From an uncultured Bacteroidales bacterium (GTDB lineage: Bacteria > Bacteroidota > Bacteroidia > Bacteroidales > Muribaculaceae): DNA of 64,000 nucleotides. Location of the stretch: contig CACYVC010000009.1 in assembly GCA_902777835.1 (NCBI GenBank), positions 33,877 to 97,876 of the forward strand, in the 5' to 3' direction. Under the pieces are notes generated by a model. It had not been told where the DNA came from, ran no database searches, and saw only the letters and a list, made by a program, of their open reading frames with translations. A program made the position numbers and the translations under genes. Shown in pieces: positions 49,046-60,143 of this stretch. Numbering within the stretch: position 1 is the first letter of the stretch; each line of letters starts with the position of its first letter.

Positions 49046-51472
49046 CTAGCGAGATTGCGAGCGAAAATCTATTACAGTAGGCAGCAGCAAGGTTCCTGTG
49101 GAGATTGTCGCTTCCACCTCAATCCTTAATATGCGGGTGGGCGGCGCGATTATGGGCCGTGAAAGTGGCGCAGCAACTATGCCGTTAGCCCTCACCTGGC
49201 TGATGATGTAACCATGACAACTTGCGCCCCTCTCTCCACGAAGTGTCAGTGCCAGCGACGAAGTCGATTCCGCTGGCACAGAAAAGATGTTCCAAGATAT
49301 CCTTTTGAGCCGTTTTGTGACGTCGATTTCAAAGGGATGGGACAAAAACAACACATTTTTCACTGTTGGCACTTCGTGAGACAGATTGACGAGATTGCCA
49401 GCGCTAGTCACCGCCAGCGCATGTGTGGGGTCGCTATAAAGGTTTCCCAGCGCCAAGTCACGACTATATGTGCGCCCCGACGGCATAAGCACCTGCACTC
49501 CCCCATCGCTTGCAGCCAACCACAGTTCACGCTTACAATCGTTCCACGCCAATTGAGTTTCTGGATTCACCTCGTGCAGCATACGCTTAACGGTGCTCCC
49601 CGAGAGCCGGCACAAAATACCGTGCTGCGACACAAACCACAACGCATCTCCACCCGCCACAGGTCTTGCGCCATAGGCGAGCACCACCTCGGTGATGAGC
49701 CGCGGCTCGCCCCATGTGCCATTAGAGCTCTGCGGCAGCGCCATGATGCCCTGTGTTGTGAAAACATAGATAGGATAACGTCCAAATCCTCCCGAGTAGA
49801 TGGGGCGGCACGCTGCACCAAGCGCCAAAATGCAACATCCGCTCACCTCGGCACGCCACTGCGTCACCAGTGGGTTGCCCACAGCGCTCACCACTATTGT
49901 ACCCTGCGATGGTAGCGTCACCGATGAGCTACCTTGCCCTGAGATCGTGCCTGTAGTCATCACATTGCTATTGAGTGACGGATTTATATATGCCGCCATG
50001 CCCGTGCCGTCAATCGGTGCCAAGTCGCCCTCCCACTTTTTGTTGCCCACTGCAATAGCGATGTGGGTAGCACGCGCGTCGGGAAACGAAATCATGGGAT
50101 TGAGACTTGCAGCGCTGCAGCGGCACGTCTCTTGACTTGTAATCACCACTTCGCCATCGTTGGTGCTCAGCGTTACTTTCACCTTTGCAGTGGTGGTACT
50201 GGTTGTCGGAGACCCATCAAGCCAAGGAAGCGCTCGCCAGGGATTTGTCACAGAAAATGCCGTGGGTGCCTCAAACAATCGACCGTTGTGCTCCATCGAT
50301 ACGTGCGACACCGCCTCACGCGAGCAGTTCTTCATCACTTGTGCACACTGCCCACGGCTCACACGCGGCGCTCCGAGCACCTGCGAGGTCACCACGTCGC
50401 ACCGCAGCCCCGCGATAGCCTGCTGCGACGCCATGGCAGTGTTTACAGCCACAAAGCCGCTTCCGTCGAGCACCGTGGTCGAGGCCACCACGCGCCAGTC
50501 GCCACTGAGCACAGTTTGCAACATCGCAGTCGCTGCTCGTGATTTGGGACCAAATTCTAGCAGGTAGCGCCGTGTGCCACTTGATGTCGTTATCACGCAA
50601 CGGTAGTCCAGTCCTGCATTGAGATCCACTAAACTCGACACAGGCGAAACAAGCACATCTATCGCCTTGACCAAGTGCCGCCACTCACTGGCAATGCCAC
50701 TTGCCATTGTGATTCCCAAGCGATAGCTATTCATGCTCATGATGCACGATTCAATTCCGGTGAAAGAGTTTCCGCTAGTGGTAACGGTTGCGGTAGTGCG
50801 ATAGGAATTACTTATGAAACCGTAACCAATCATAACTGGTTGGCTCATCCACAAATAGCTGTCGTCCCACAACCGCACTGCATAGCGTGCAAGCAGCACA
50901 CCGGTGAAGCGTCCTTGCGACGTCGCCTGGCTCTGCAGCGTGATTTCTGCAGAGCACATTATCTTGGTCAGCGACTCAAGGTCGGCACTGCTCAACGGCA
51001 CCTGCCACGTGGTGTATGGACTAGCAAAATCGTAGGCGGCAACTTGCGTCGTCATAGTGGTGACTTCGGCAGCAGAAATGTGAATCTGGGGAATAGCGTC
51101 CATGGGGTCGAGCACCTCATAGCCTGAGGAGGTGCGGCGCATCATCACTTTGCCCTCATCTGTCACGACCACCAGCAGCGGGCCCACCCTGTGGGCGTCT
51201 AACACCGTCCCCGCCGGCGACACCACCATCGATGAACCCCACATCACACTGTTGCCTCGAAGCACCAGTGTGCGGTCTTCATCAACGAGCAGCACCTTGT
51301 CGCCAGCGTTGAGTTGACCGATGGACTCTGGCTCGCCCACCACTTCTAGCGCCTCCTCGCGCTCACGCATGTTCACCAACTCCGCTCCCTCACCCGCCAT
51401 AGCGCTCTCGCCATTATGCAGTTCCACCACGCCACGAGGCACTATTCTTAATTTCTTTGATTGGTTTTTCAT
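49046..51472 (-). CDS. Isolated phage-like structural protein in host DNA
   Basis: An 808-residue protein without signal peptide, rich in Ser, Thr and Val with strand-like sequence. The N-terminal segment (VPRGVVELHNGESAMAGEGAELVNMRERE) and the repeated WFVS/LWLA propeller-like pieces in the last third resemble phage tail or stem proteins of Bacteroidetes. No catalytic motif is seen. It lies 12 kb from an isolated terminase gene in the same host segment. It may be a relic or a retained phage gene; the assignment to a phage protein type is tentative. Nothing else is seen in the 261-bp gap after its start. Confidence 0.45.
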   Translation of the reverse strand: MKNQSKKLRIVPRGVVELHNGESAMAGEGAELVNMREREEALEVVGEPESIGQLNAGDKVLLVDEDRTLVLRGNSVMWGSSMVVSPAGTVLDAHRVGPLLVVVTDEGKVMMRRTSSGYEVLDPMDAIPQIHISAAEVTTMTTQVAAYDFASPYTTWQVPLSSADLESLTKIMCSAEITLQSQATSQGRFTGVLLARYAVRLWDDSYLWMSQPVMIGYGFISNSYRTTATVTTSGNSFTGIESCIMSMNSYRLGITMASGIASEWRHLVKAIDVLVSPVSSLVDLNAGLDYRCVITTSSGTRRYLLEFGPKSRAATAMLQTVLSGDWRVVASTTVLDGSGFVAVNTAMASQQAIAGLRCDVVTSQVLGAPRVSRGQCAQVMKNCSREAVSHVSMEHNGRLFEAPTAFSVTNPWRALPWLDGSPTTSTTTAKVKVTLSTNDGEVVITSQETCRCSAASLNPMISFPDARATHIAIAVGNKKWEGDLAPIDGTGMAAYINPSLNSNVMTTGTISGQGSSSVTLPSQGTIVVSAVGNPLVTQWRAEVSGCCILALGAACRPIYSGGFGRYPIYVFTTQGIMALPQSSNGTWGEPRLITEVVLAYGARPVAGGDALWFVSQHGILCRLSGSTVKRMLHEVNPETQLAWNDCKRELWLAASDGGVQVLMPSGRTYSRDLALGNLYSDPTHALAVTSAGNLVNLSHEVPTVKNVLFLSHPFEIDVTKRLKRISWNIFSVPAESTSSLALTLRGERGASCHGYIISQVRANGIVAAPLSRPIIAPPTRILRIEVEATISTGTLLLPTVIDFRSQSR

Positions 51473-51733
51473 AGGCTTTAAACATGTGTTTTCAATCTTA
51501 TTATTTTATGTTGAAATTGTTGTGTTTTTCGCGCAAAATTATCTCCAAAGCGCAACACAAGCAACATCAAAAAATGAAGAAAAAGAACCTATGCATATTC
51601 TTCATTTTGGTCTGTTTTTAGGGCTTCCATGATTTAAGGTGTAGTGTAAATGCAATAATCTTGTGCCTGATGCGTTATTTTCTAATAAGGGGGATATTAT
51701 GCCCTTTTGTGAACAAAATAAATCAGAATTCAG

Positions 51734-54700
51734 ATGACAAAATACTATCATAAAATACTGAAATCTTTCACCCGTACGGTCGCAGTGCTACTGCTGCTTG
51801 TCGTGTGGCAGAGCGCCTATGGCTTTGACATCACGCACTATGCCGACACGTCGAAGCTTGCTACAGGCAAATGGGTAAAAGTGGCAGTGAGCGAAAGCGG
51901 CATCTATCAGATTACCGCCAGCGACGCCAGCAAATGGGGCTTCAACGACATCAGCCGCGTGAGGGTGTTCGGCTACGGTGGCGAGCAACTGAGCGACACG
52001 CTGAGCGCACAAAATTTCCTTGACGACCTGCCCCAAGTGCCAGTGCTCCGTAGCGGTGACCGCATCCTCTTTTATGCACGTGGTCCCCTGTCGTGGAAAT
52101 GGAACTCCTTCTATGGCTACTACAAGCAACGCCAGCACCCCTATGCCACTCAGGGCTACTACTTCATTACCGACGACAGTCGTTTCCAGGAACTCACCCC
52201 CACCAAGATGAACATAACTCCTGATGGCGAAGTGGTGAACACATTCACTGAGCGCATGTTTCATGAGCAAGAACTCATAAACCCTGGCGAGACTGGACGA
52301 GTGCTTCTAGGTGAAGATTTCACAAGCAGCAACTCACAATCGTTTAAATTCACCCTCGACGGCCTCGTTGACGGTTCCACAGTGCAAGTGCTCACGCGCT
52401 TTGCCACCAAGACACTAAATGCAGGCAGCAACGTGTCGTTTAAATACAATGGTAACAACCTCGACGGCATCCACAGTATAGCCGCCGTCAACAAGGACGA
52501 CCCAAGCCATTACCACTACAATGCCCTGACAACAACCAAGTCATTTGAGCTCAGCGGCACTAAGGACCTAACCTACACCGTGACTTATAGCCCTGGCGGA
52601 ACGGTGAATCTCGCCCGCCTCGACTTCATAACCGTCAACTACAAGCGTGCGCTTGACATGGGTGGCAAGAGCAGTCTCACCTTTGGACTGCGAAACATGA
52701 AACCAACTCAATATGAAATCAGCGGCGCAAGCAGCAGCACCCACGTGTGGGACCTCTCCAAGAAAGAAGCTCCCGTGGAGATAAATCTAGTGGTTGATGG
52801 CAACAAGGCACGTTTCGGCCTTGAGGACAACATACGCCGCGACTTTATAGCCTTCAACGACAATGGCACCTTCCCCTCGCCATCCTTTGTGGAAACAGTA
52901 GAGAACCAGAGCATCCACGGCAGTCCTATCCCCGACATGATAATACTTGCCCCAAGTGAATTTCTGCCACAGGCACAGCAGATAGCAGACATGCACGAGG
53001 AGATGGACAGCATGCGCGTGATGGTACTAGACCACAACAAGGTATTTAACGAGTTCTCGAGCGGCACCCCTGATGCTGCAGCCTATCGTCTGTTATGTAA
53101 ATATTTTTATGACCGAGGCCTCGATGACAAAGGTCATCATTTTGGATATCTGCTGCTCATGGGCAACGGCTTCTGCGACAATCGCCGCATCTCTAACGCT
53201 GCCAAGTCGCTCACCTACCCCATGCTGCTTGTATGGGAGAGTGAAGACGAGGACGACAAGTCCAACCCCTTCAGCTGCAATGAGATGAAGTCTTTTACCA
53301 GCGATGACTATTTCGGACTGCTGCAAGACGACTCATCCATCGGCCTCTCAAGCGCCAAGATGATGATTGCCGTGGGTCGCATACCTGCACGCAGCACCAC
53401 TAGTGCCAGCATCGCAGTGAACAAAATAGTTAAATATGCCACTCTGGCCGACTATGGCACATGGAAAAACACTATGCTCAACGTGGCCGACAATGAAGAC
53501 AACAGCAGCCACTGGCAGCACGGCGAGGACGTGGTGGAAACTGTAATGGCTAACGGCGGTGAGTACGTCAACTTCAACCGCGTGTTCCTCGACAACTTTG
53601 AGGAAAAGAGCGACGGCTCGGGCTCCAAGTTCCCCGATGCGCGCAAAAAGATGTACAAAACACTCACCGAGGGCACTCTGTGGTGGAACTATTCAGGACA
53701 TGGCGGACCCTCGGGATGGACCGGCGACGGCCTGCTGGTGACCAGCGACATCGAGAACAACCTGTTCTACAGCCACCAGCCTATCCTCTTTGCTGCAACC
53801 TGTGAGTTCTCACGACACGACGGCACCAACCCCTCGGGAGGCGAGAACGTGTTCTTCAACCCCAACGGCGGATGCGTGGCCATGATATGCCCTCCACGAC
53901 TGGTGTATATGGACAACAACCGCTACCTCAACATCACTGCTGCCACCAAGATGTATAAGCGCGACAACAATGGTCAGGTGATGCGCCTTGGCGACCTGCT
54001 CACCTATGCCAAGAACAACACCAACACTGGCCGAGACAACTCGTTGCGCTATCACCTCTATGGCGACCCCGCCATGCGCCCAGCTATGCCACAGCTCAAA
54101 GCAGTAATCGATAAAATCAACGGCAATGACGTTGACCCCAATAATATGCCTGTATTTAAAGCACGCCAAACAATGGCCATCACTGGCCACATAGAGAACC
54201 TCGCTGGTCAGAAACAGACCAACTTCAACGGCCTCATCGAGAGCACACTATTCGACTGCGAGAAGTCGGTGTCGTTTATCGACAACAACGACCGTGTGCA
54301 CACCTATGAGGAGCGACAAAACAAACTCGCTCTTAACGTGAACCGCGTGAAAAATGGCGAATTCACATTCAACATCACCATCCCAAGCGAGGTGACAGTG
54401 AACTACGACAACTACCGCCCATCGCTTGTGAGTCTCTATGCCTACGACAGCGAGAACAAAAAAGAGGCGGCTGGCTCATGCGACGACTTCTATATCTACG
54501 GCTACGATGAGACCGTGGTCGCCGACACCATAGGCCCTGACATAAGCTATATGGGCCTGAACAGCACTAACTTCAGAGACGGTGACAACGTGAACGAGTC
54601 GCCACTGTTCATCGCCAGTGTGAGCGATGAGAGCGGCATCAACTTCTCAAACGCAGGAATTGGACATAATATGACACTCACACTCGACGGCATCACCACA

Positions 54701-55189
54701 TTCAGCGATGTGAGCAGCTACTACACCGCTGTGGAGACCGATAATGGTTCGGCAGGAACAATTAACTACGCCCTCTCTGACCTGAGCAATGGACATCACA
54801 CCCTCAAACTCAAGGTATGGGACGTATTTAACAACTCAAGCGAAAAAACCATTACCTTTAACGTGATGAGCGGCCTAAAACCTGAAATTGACGAGATAAA
54901 GGCCTTCCCCAACCCTGCTTCCACCTCAACCACATTCCTTATAACACACAACCGCCCCGAGGCAACGGTGACTATCACAATCGAGGTGTTCAACCTCATG
55001 GGACAACGAGTGTGGAGCACCACACAGAGCGGCCGTAGCTCAATGTTTGCCGCATTCCCAATCACTTGGGACTTGAGCGACTACAGCGGCACCCGCCTCG
55101 CCCGTGGCATCTACCTCTATAAGGCAACCATCAGCAACGACGGCCACCAAGAGAGTACCAAGACAAAGAAACTGGCTATTACCAGTTAA
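51734..55189 (+). CDS. porU: Type IX secretion sortase PorU-like C25 peptidase (copy 1)
   Basis: An 1151-residue gingipain-family (C25) cysteine peptidase that would cleave C-terminal signals and attach type IX cargo to the cell surface. A hydrophobic signal region lies at 12-31, followed by the PorU N-terminal beta domain (KWVKVAVSESGIYQIT). The catalytic domain is at about 395-810, with His in NYSGHGGPSGW and Cys in LFAATCEFSRHD. An Ig-like part follows, and the C-terminus resembles a type A sorting domain (AFPNPAS, LARGIYLYKA). Length fits PorU. Of the three copies in the window this one is the best PorU candidate. Confidence 0.8.
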   Translation: MTKYYHKILKSFTRTVAVLLLLVVWQSAYGFDITHYADTSKLATGKWVKVAVSESGIYQITASDASKWGFNDISRVRVFGYGGEQLSDTLSAQNFLDDLPQVPVLRSGDRILFYARGPLSWKWNSFYGYYKQRQHPYATQGYYFITDDSRFQELTPTKMNITPDGEVVNTFTERMFHEQELINPGETGRVLLGEDFTSSNSQSFKFTLDGLVDGSTVQVLTRFATKTLNAGSNVSFKYNGNNLDGIHSIAAVNKDDPSHYHYNALTTTKSFELSGTKDLTYTVTYSPGGTVNLARLDFITVNYKRALDMGGKSSLTFGLRNMKPTQYEISGASSSTHVWDLSKKEAPVEINLVVDGNKARFGLEDNIRRDFIAFNDNGTFPSPSFVETVENQSIHGSPIPDMIILAPSEFLPQAQQIADMHEEMDSMRVMVLDHNKVFNEFSSGTPDAAAYRLLCKYFYDRGLDDKGHHFGYLLLMGNGFCDNRRISNAAKSLTYPMLLVWESEDEDDKSNPFSCNEMKSFTSDDYFGLLQDDSSIGLSSAKMMIAVGRIPARSTTSASIAVNKIVKYATLADYGTWKNTMLNVADNEDNSSHWQHGEDVVETVMANGGEYVNFNRVFLDNFEEKSDGSGSKFPDARKKMYKTLTEGTLWWNYSGHGGPSGWTGDGLLVTSDIENNLFYSHQPILFAATCEFSRHDGTNPSGGENVFFNPNGGCVAMICPPRLVYMDNNRYLNITAATKMYKRDNNGQVMRLGDLLTYAKNNTNTGRDNSLRYHLYGDPAMRPAMPQLKAVIDKINGNDVDPNNMPVFKARQTMAITGHIENLAGQKQTNFNGLIESTLFDCEKSVSFIDNNDRVHTYEERQNKLALNVNRVKNGEFTFNITIPSEVTVNYDNYRPSLVSLYAYDSENKKEAAGSCDDFYIYGYDETVVADTIGPDISYMGLNSTNFRDGDNVNESPLFIASVSDESGINFSNAGIGHNMTLTLDGITTFSDVSSYYTAVETDNGSAGTINYALSDLSNGHHTLKLKVWDVFNNSSEKTITFNVMSGLKPEIDEIKAFPNPASTSTTFLITHNRPEATVTITIEVFNLMGQRVWSTTQSGRSSMFAAFPITWDLSDYSGTRLARGIYLYKATISNDGHQESTKTKKLAITS

Positions 55190-55250
55190 GCGGTAGTTAT
55201 AAGTGATAATTTGAAAGTGAAAACTGTGAACTATAAATTATGAACTAAAA

Positions 55251-55922
55251 ATGAGCGACAGTGAGCGACATATCAACCGAGCTATGCTTCCGGAGCCTAC
55301 TCTCAGGAGGCTACCGTGGTATTTGGCATTCTTGAAGATGCTTGACAGCAAGCATGAGGAATATGTCTCCTCAACGCAGATTGCCAAGCGCCTCAACGTT
55401 GACGCGTCGCAGATTGCTAAAGACCTGTCGTTCCTCAACATAAAGGGCAAGACACGCATAGGATATGAGGTGCACCCGCTCACAAAGGCCCTGACAGAGT
55501 TCCTGGGTTTCAAGCACCGCCACAATGCCTTCCTCATTGGTGCTGGCTCTCTGGGCAGCGCTCTGATGCGTGACCTAGGGCTGATGCAGTATGGGCTGAA
55601 CATCGTGGCAGCCTTCGACATTAACCAAGACATAATTGGGTCAAAAGTTGGCAACATCCCTATCTACGACCTTACTGAACTACCATCACGGCAGCGCAGC
55701 AGCGGAGTAGCGATAGCCATCGTAGCTGTGCCTTTTGAGAGTGCACAAAATGTTGCCGACACTCTCGTCGAAAACAATATAAAGGCAATATGGAACTTCA
55801 CTCCGTTCCGCATCAAGGTGCCGCGGAATGTGGTTCTGCAGAACACATCGATTTATTCGGACCTCGCTCTGATGTATAACAACATTGAAGCGAATGTCAA
55901 TAACAAAAATATCACAAAGTGA
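55251..55922 (+). CDS. rex: Redox-sensing transcriptional repressor Rex
   Basis: A 223-residue regulator that senses the NADH/NAD ratio. The winged helix is at about 8-75 (STQIAKRLNVDASQIAKDLS). The Rossmann domain carries LIGAGSLGSALM at about 96-107. It ends with the swapped C-terminal helix. Length is normal. It overlaps the next gene by four bases and lies between peptidase genes, whose promoters it might control, though no operator was identified. Confidence 0.92.
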   Translation: MSDSERHINRAMLPEPTLRRLPWYLAFLKMLDSKHEEYVSSTQIAKRLNVDASQIAKDLSFLNIKGKTRIGYEVHPLTKALTEFLGFKHRHNAFLIGAGSLGSALMRDLGLMQYGLNIVAAFDINQDIIGSKVGNIPIYDLTELPSRQRSSGVAIAIVAVPFESAQNVADTLVENNIKAIWNFTPFRIKVPRNVVLQNTSIYSDLALMYNNIEANVNNKNITK

Positions 55923-56488
55923 AGATAATAGGCATAGGCAGAGAGCTGCCCAAACAGGTTTACTTGATGGCCGACTCGGCAATTATCAAAAGTAACAAAC
56001 CGTTTTTTGTGCCTCACTTTGCACAGAGTTTTACTGGTACACCAGCCATCGTGCTGCACATCGACAGACTGGGCAAGCACATCGCGCCACGATTTGCACA
56101 CCGCTACTGCCTCGCAGTGGCGCCAGCCATCAAGGTAACAGCACGAGGCATAGCGATGGAACAGCCATTTGAGGCGACTTCGGCACTAGCACACAGTTTC
56201 GACGGCGCACTGCTTTTGGGAGATTTCACCGCCATCGCCGACCCCGCAAGCATCAACATCAGCGAGGTGACAATAGAACGCAACGGCGAGCAGGTAACAC
56301 AAGGCTGCCTTGATGGCCAAAGCATTGACTTCAGGCAGCTTATATCGCAGTTGAGCACATATTTCACGCTGAAAATGGGCGACATGATAGTCGTGGAACT
56401 TGACAGCAGCGATATAGAACTAACAATTGGCGACACTCTGCACGCCGCCATAAACGGGAACCACAAACTCACAATTAGAGTGAAATAA
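55919..56488 (+). CDS. Fumarylacetoacetate-hydrolase-fold protein, probably inactive
   Basis: A 189-residue protein overlapping rex by four bases. The opening MKIIGIGRELPKQV and the body resemble FAH-family proteins. The usual acidic metal ligands in the E-x-E region seem to be replaced (the region reads TPAIVLHIDRLGKHI), so catalysis is doubtful. A role beside rex in sensing or stabilisation is speculation. Confidence 0.55.
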   Translation: MKIIGIGRELPKQVYLMADSAIIKSNKPFFVPHFAQSFTGTPAIVLHIDRLGKHIAPRFAHRYCLAVAPAIKVTARGIAMEQPFEATSALAHSFDGALLLGDFTAIADPASINISEVTIERNGEQVTQGCLDGQSIDFRQLISQLSTYFTLKMGDMIVVELDSSDIELTIGDTLHAAINGNHKLTIRVK

Positions 56489-56534
56489 CATTAAAAACGA
56501 AATATATAGCACGAAATCAAATTATTAAACTACT

Positions 56535-59500
56535 ATGCATAAGAAGTTTTTATTCAAAATCATGAGCCTGATGACTATCGTTGCGGCCACAACGATAAGT
56601 TCACAGGCGTTCTCGTCGTCTAGCTACTCCTACACCTCAAAGCTGGCAAATGGACGATGGGTGAAAATCGAGATCCCCGAGAGTGGCATCTATCAGCTCA
56701 CTTTCGACGAACTAGCGCAAATGGGATTCAGCAATCCCGGGAATGTTAGAATCTATGGTATGGGAGGATACCCCATAAATGAAGTACTAGATGGCTCGCA
56801 AATCGATGACTTGCAACAGGTGCCTATCAAGCTCTATGACAACAAAATCTGCTTTTATGGATGTGGAGCGGTAAAATTCACACTCTCCACACCCACTGGC
56901 ACTCCACACTACACGAGGGAGTTTAATAGTTACTCTACTAAAGGCTATTATTTTGTTACTGAAAACGACAATGAAGCCCCCTTGGTAATCAACGATGTCA
57001 ACAGCACTACTGTTGCCACTCCTGTTGTTAGAGCTCAAAGCCTTGACTACTGGCACCATGAGCAAGACCTAATCTCACCAGGGGAGTCAGGAAAAGAGAT
57101 GCTTGGAGAAGTCATGGTGGGTGGCATGATCGACGTGCCCTACTCTATCCCCACTCTGCGCAACGACACAACAATAGTGGTGAACATCTGCGCTGGCGCC
57201 AAGGTCACCGCAGCTTCCTACATCTACGGCAAGCTCAACGACAACAGCTTAAACTTCCAAAACATCGCCGCCAAAATTTATGCTCCGGCCAACAGCTTCG
57301 TTTACTATAACTATGCTTCGCCCTATGTGGCCTTCGTGCCCGCTGAAGGCGAAACAGTGCCTTCTAACGGCAGCATCAACGTGAGAATCAGCAGCGAAAC
57401 AGGCGATGTAACCAGTGCTTGGCTCGACTATGTGATAGTCACTTACTATCACAATAACAGCCTTGTTGGCGCTACCGACAACCAGCTGCGCATGGGCTTC
57501 CAGAAACCCACTAAACAAGATCTCATCACATTTGCTGAAAATGGCAACGACTATCAACTCTGGAACATCGACAACCCCTACTTGCCCACCAATTGCGTGC
57601 TGAGCACCGATACCACTGGTGTAATGGGCTTTGCTCCAAACGTCAATGCCAATTTGGGGCAGTACATAGCCTTCAACCCAGCCGAAGAGCTTAAATCAAT
57701 CAGCAACTATACCGAAATTGAGAACCAGAATATCCACGGTCTCCCAAGTCCCAACATGATAATCGTCACCTGCGAGGAATTGCTGCCGCAAGCTGAACGC
57801 ATTGCACAGATGCACCGCGACAACGATAACATGGTAGTACACGTGCTTGACCAGCAGAAGATATTCAACGAATTCTCAAGCGGCACCCCCGATGCAATGG
57901 GCATCCGCTTGATGAGCAAAATGTTCTATGACCGTAACAAGAACAAATACAAACACCTGCTAATGTTTGGCGCTGGCAACTACGACAACCGTCAACTGCA
58001 CGCCAAGCGCGAATGCACTATCCTCACCTATGAGGCCACCGTCAGCAACGACGAGGAGTACAGCTACGTTAGCGACGACTTCTTTGGCATCCTCGACGAC
58101 AACTCGGGAACAGAGCTCGCCAAGGACTACCTCAGGCTTGGTGTAGGACGCATTCCCAGCGTCTCAACCCAAGAAGCCGAAAGCGATGTGGATAAACTTT
58201 TGGACTACGTCAATAACCCAGACTTCGGTTCATGGCGAAACAATGTCGTTCTTGTTGCCGATGACTATGACAATGGACTTCATGACTTCCAAACCGAGGG
58301 CATCAACAACATCATTGTTGATTCGCTTGCCACTGGTCTGATGAACAACAAAGTCTATATACACCAGTTCCCCAACGACCCCGTATCGGGATTCGCCTTT
58401 GATGCACGCAAGGAGCTAATCTCCAAACTTACCGACGGACAATACTTCATGACCTACGTGGGACACGGTAATCCAAACTATCTTACCAAAGCAGTGCAAC
58501 TATGGACAACCAACCAATCAAACAATGTGGAATATCCTCATCTCCCTATCCTCACCACGGCATGCTGTGATGTGGCACGTTACGACTGCAACCAGCGAGG
58601 ACTAGTTGAAATCATGTTCCACAAGCCTGGAGGTGGCGCCATCGCCATAGTCACTTCTGCACGCTCAGTTTATGCCACCGATAACGATGCCCTCAATCAA
58701 GCCTTTGTTAGAGCTATGTTCTGCTACGGCATAAAGGGCTACATGCCCACAATTGGCGAGGCTTATATGCTCTGCAAGCAGTCGTTTGGCACTAATAAAC
58801 CCAACTGGAATAAGATGTCGTTCCTGCTATTGGGTGACCCTGCCATGAAGGTTAACTATCCCAAACCATTCTTCAAAATCACCAAAATCAACGGAACCGA
58901 TGTGGGCACTGAGGCAATCAACTCGGGTGCAATGCAAGAGGTAACTGTTGAGGCAAAGGTTTATAGCACCGACGGAACTACTGTCAACACTAATTTCAAT
59001 GGCGACGCTACACTCTCTATTTACGACTACAAGAGGAAAGAAAGAGACAACACTCAGCGTGTAAACCGCGTAGATGTAACTCGTGAGATATTCTTCCCAC
59101 AAAACCTGCTCACAAGTGTCAACGGACGCGTCGAGAACGGCGTGTTCACTGCTAAAGCCGTGATTCCTCGCTTCATCCTCTCGACGGGTTCTTATGGCTC
59201 GGTTAAGGTATATGCACACCAAGACGACAGCGAAAATATGGTTAATGGCTCATTCGACCTGCTTCAATTAAACTCCTACAATGACAATGATCCTCTCACA
59301 GTGCATGACAACATGCCTCCAGTAATCGAGGCCATTTACTTCAACGACGAGCAAAGTTTCTCTAATGGAGCCCTAATTCCCTCGGGAAGCACTCTCTACA
59401 TTCGTGCTAGCGACGACTACTCATTCAACAACCAGTCAATGGCCGTGGGCAACACTATGAGCCTGATGCTCGACGGTGGCAAGACAACCTACCCATTCAT

Positions 59501-59957
59501 CCAGAACCACACCACTCTCCAAGACGAGGGCAAAGCTCTATCTATTGAGTTCCCAATGGATTTACAAGAAGGCCGCCACACGCTGCAATTCACCGTCTAT
59601 GACGCCGCAGGAAACAAAGCCACCGAGACCATCTCATTCCTCGTGGGCAACGACTCTCACCTCAGCCTCACCATCGACGAGGAACCTGCAATGACTGAGG
59701 CTACATTCAACGTGAGCACAGCGCTGTCACCAACTCCCGAAGTCACCATCAAGGTTCTTGACAATGTGGGCAACCTCGTGTGGAGCACTACCACATCTAA
59801 CTTCCCCTACACCTGGAACCTTATCGACAGATTTGGCAATCGACTGTCAGCAGGCGTCTATAAGTTCTATGGCACCTACAAAGGCAACAACAGCTATGGA
59901 GGTACCGAAATAGGACGCCTAATAATCATCGATCCATACCGTAGCAACGACCAATAA
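56535..59957 (+). CDS. PorU-like C25 peptidase (copy 2)
   Basis: An 1140-residue paralogue of copy 1 with the same layout. It has a signal region (about 8-26), the PorU-type N-terminal beta domain, a catalytic domain with His in TYVGHGNPNY and Cys in TTACCDVARYD, then Ig-like modules. The C-terminus lacks the PNP motif of copy 1. FNEFSSGTPDA is conserved among copies. The enzyme is probably exported and may process a different set of surface proteins. A terminator follows. Confidence 0.78.
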   Translation: MHKKFLFKIMSLMTIVAATTISSQAFSSSSYSYTSKLANGRWVKIEIPESGIYQLTFDELAQMGFSNPGNVRIYGMGGYPINEVLDGSQIDDLQQVPIKLYDNKICFYGCGAVKFTLSTPTGTPHYTREFNSYSTKGYYFVTENDNEAPLVINDVNSTTVATPVVRAQSLDYWHHEQDLISPGESGKEMLGEVMVGGMIDVPYSIPTLRNDTTIVVNICAGAKVTAASYIYGKLNDNSLNFQNIAAKIYAPANSFVYYNYASPYVAFVPAEGETVPSNGSINVRISSETGDVTSAWLDYVIVTYYHNNSLVGATDNQLRMGFQKPTKQDLITFAENGNDYQLWNIDNPYLPTNCVLSTDTTGVMGFAPNVNANLGQYIAFNPAEELKSISNYTEIENQNIHGLPSPNMIIVTCEELLPQAERIAQMHRDNDNMVVHVLDQQKIFNEFSSGTPDAMGIRLMSKMFYDRNKNKYKHLLMFGAGNYDNRQLHAKRECTILTYEATVSNDEEYSYVSDDFFGILDDNSGTELAKDYLRLGVGRIPSVSTQEAESDVDKLLDYVNNPDFGSWRNNVVLVADDYDNGLHDFQTEGINNIIVDSLATGLMNNKVYIHQFPNDPVSGFAFDARKELISKLTDGQYFMTYVGHGNPNYLTKAVQLWTTNQSNNVEYPHLPILTTACCDVARYDCNQRGLVEIMFHKPGGGAIAIVTSARSVYATDNDALNQAFVRAMFCYGIKGYMPTIGEAYMLCKQSFGTNKPNWNKMSFLLLGDPAMKVNYPKPFFKITKINGTDVGTEAINSGAMQEVTVEAKVYSTDGTTVNTNFNGDATLSIYDYKRKERDNTQRVNRVDVTREIFFPQNLLTSVNGRVENGVFTAKAVIPRFILSTGSYGSVKVYAHQDDSENMVNGSFDLLQLNSYNDNDPLTVHDNMPPVIEAIYFNDEQSFSNGALIPSGSTLYIRASDDYSFNNQSMAVGNTMSLMLDGGKTTYPFIQNHTTLQDEGKALSIEFPMDLQEGRHTLQFTVYDAAGNKATETISFLVGNDSHLSLTIDEEPAMTEATFNVSTALSPTPEVTIKVLDNVGNLVWSTTTSNFPYTWNLIDRFGNRLSAGVYKFYGTYKGNNSYGGTEIGRLIIIDPYRSNDQ

Positions 59958-59985
59958 TTCAAGCCTCATCGCGAGGAGTTATAGG

Positions 59986-60024
59986 AAAAGCATTTCACGC
60001 CTGAATGGTGTGAAATGCTTTTTA
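59986..60024 (+). terminator. Intrinsic terminator between C25 peptidase genes
   Basis: AAAAGCATTTCAC (59986-59998) pairs with GTGAAATGCTTTT (60010-60022), a 13-bp stem with a following T tract. Confidence 0.9.
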
Positions 60025-60143
60025 ACTATCTCAAAGCCAACTAAGCTGCAAATCTATAAATCACAACTACAATAAATATCTATATTCCGCGTTAATATAT
60101 ATAATGTAATTAACGAACGAACATACATATATAGCATATCATC

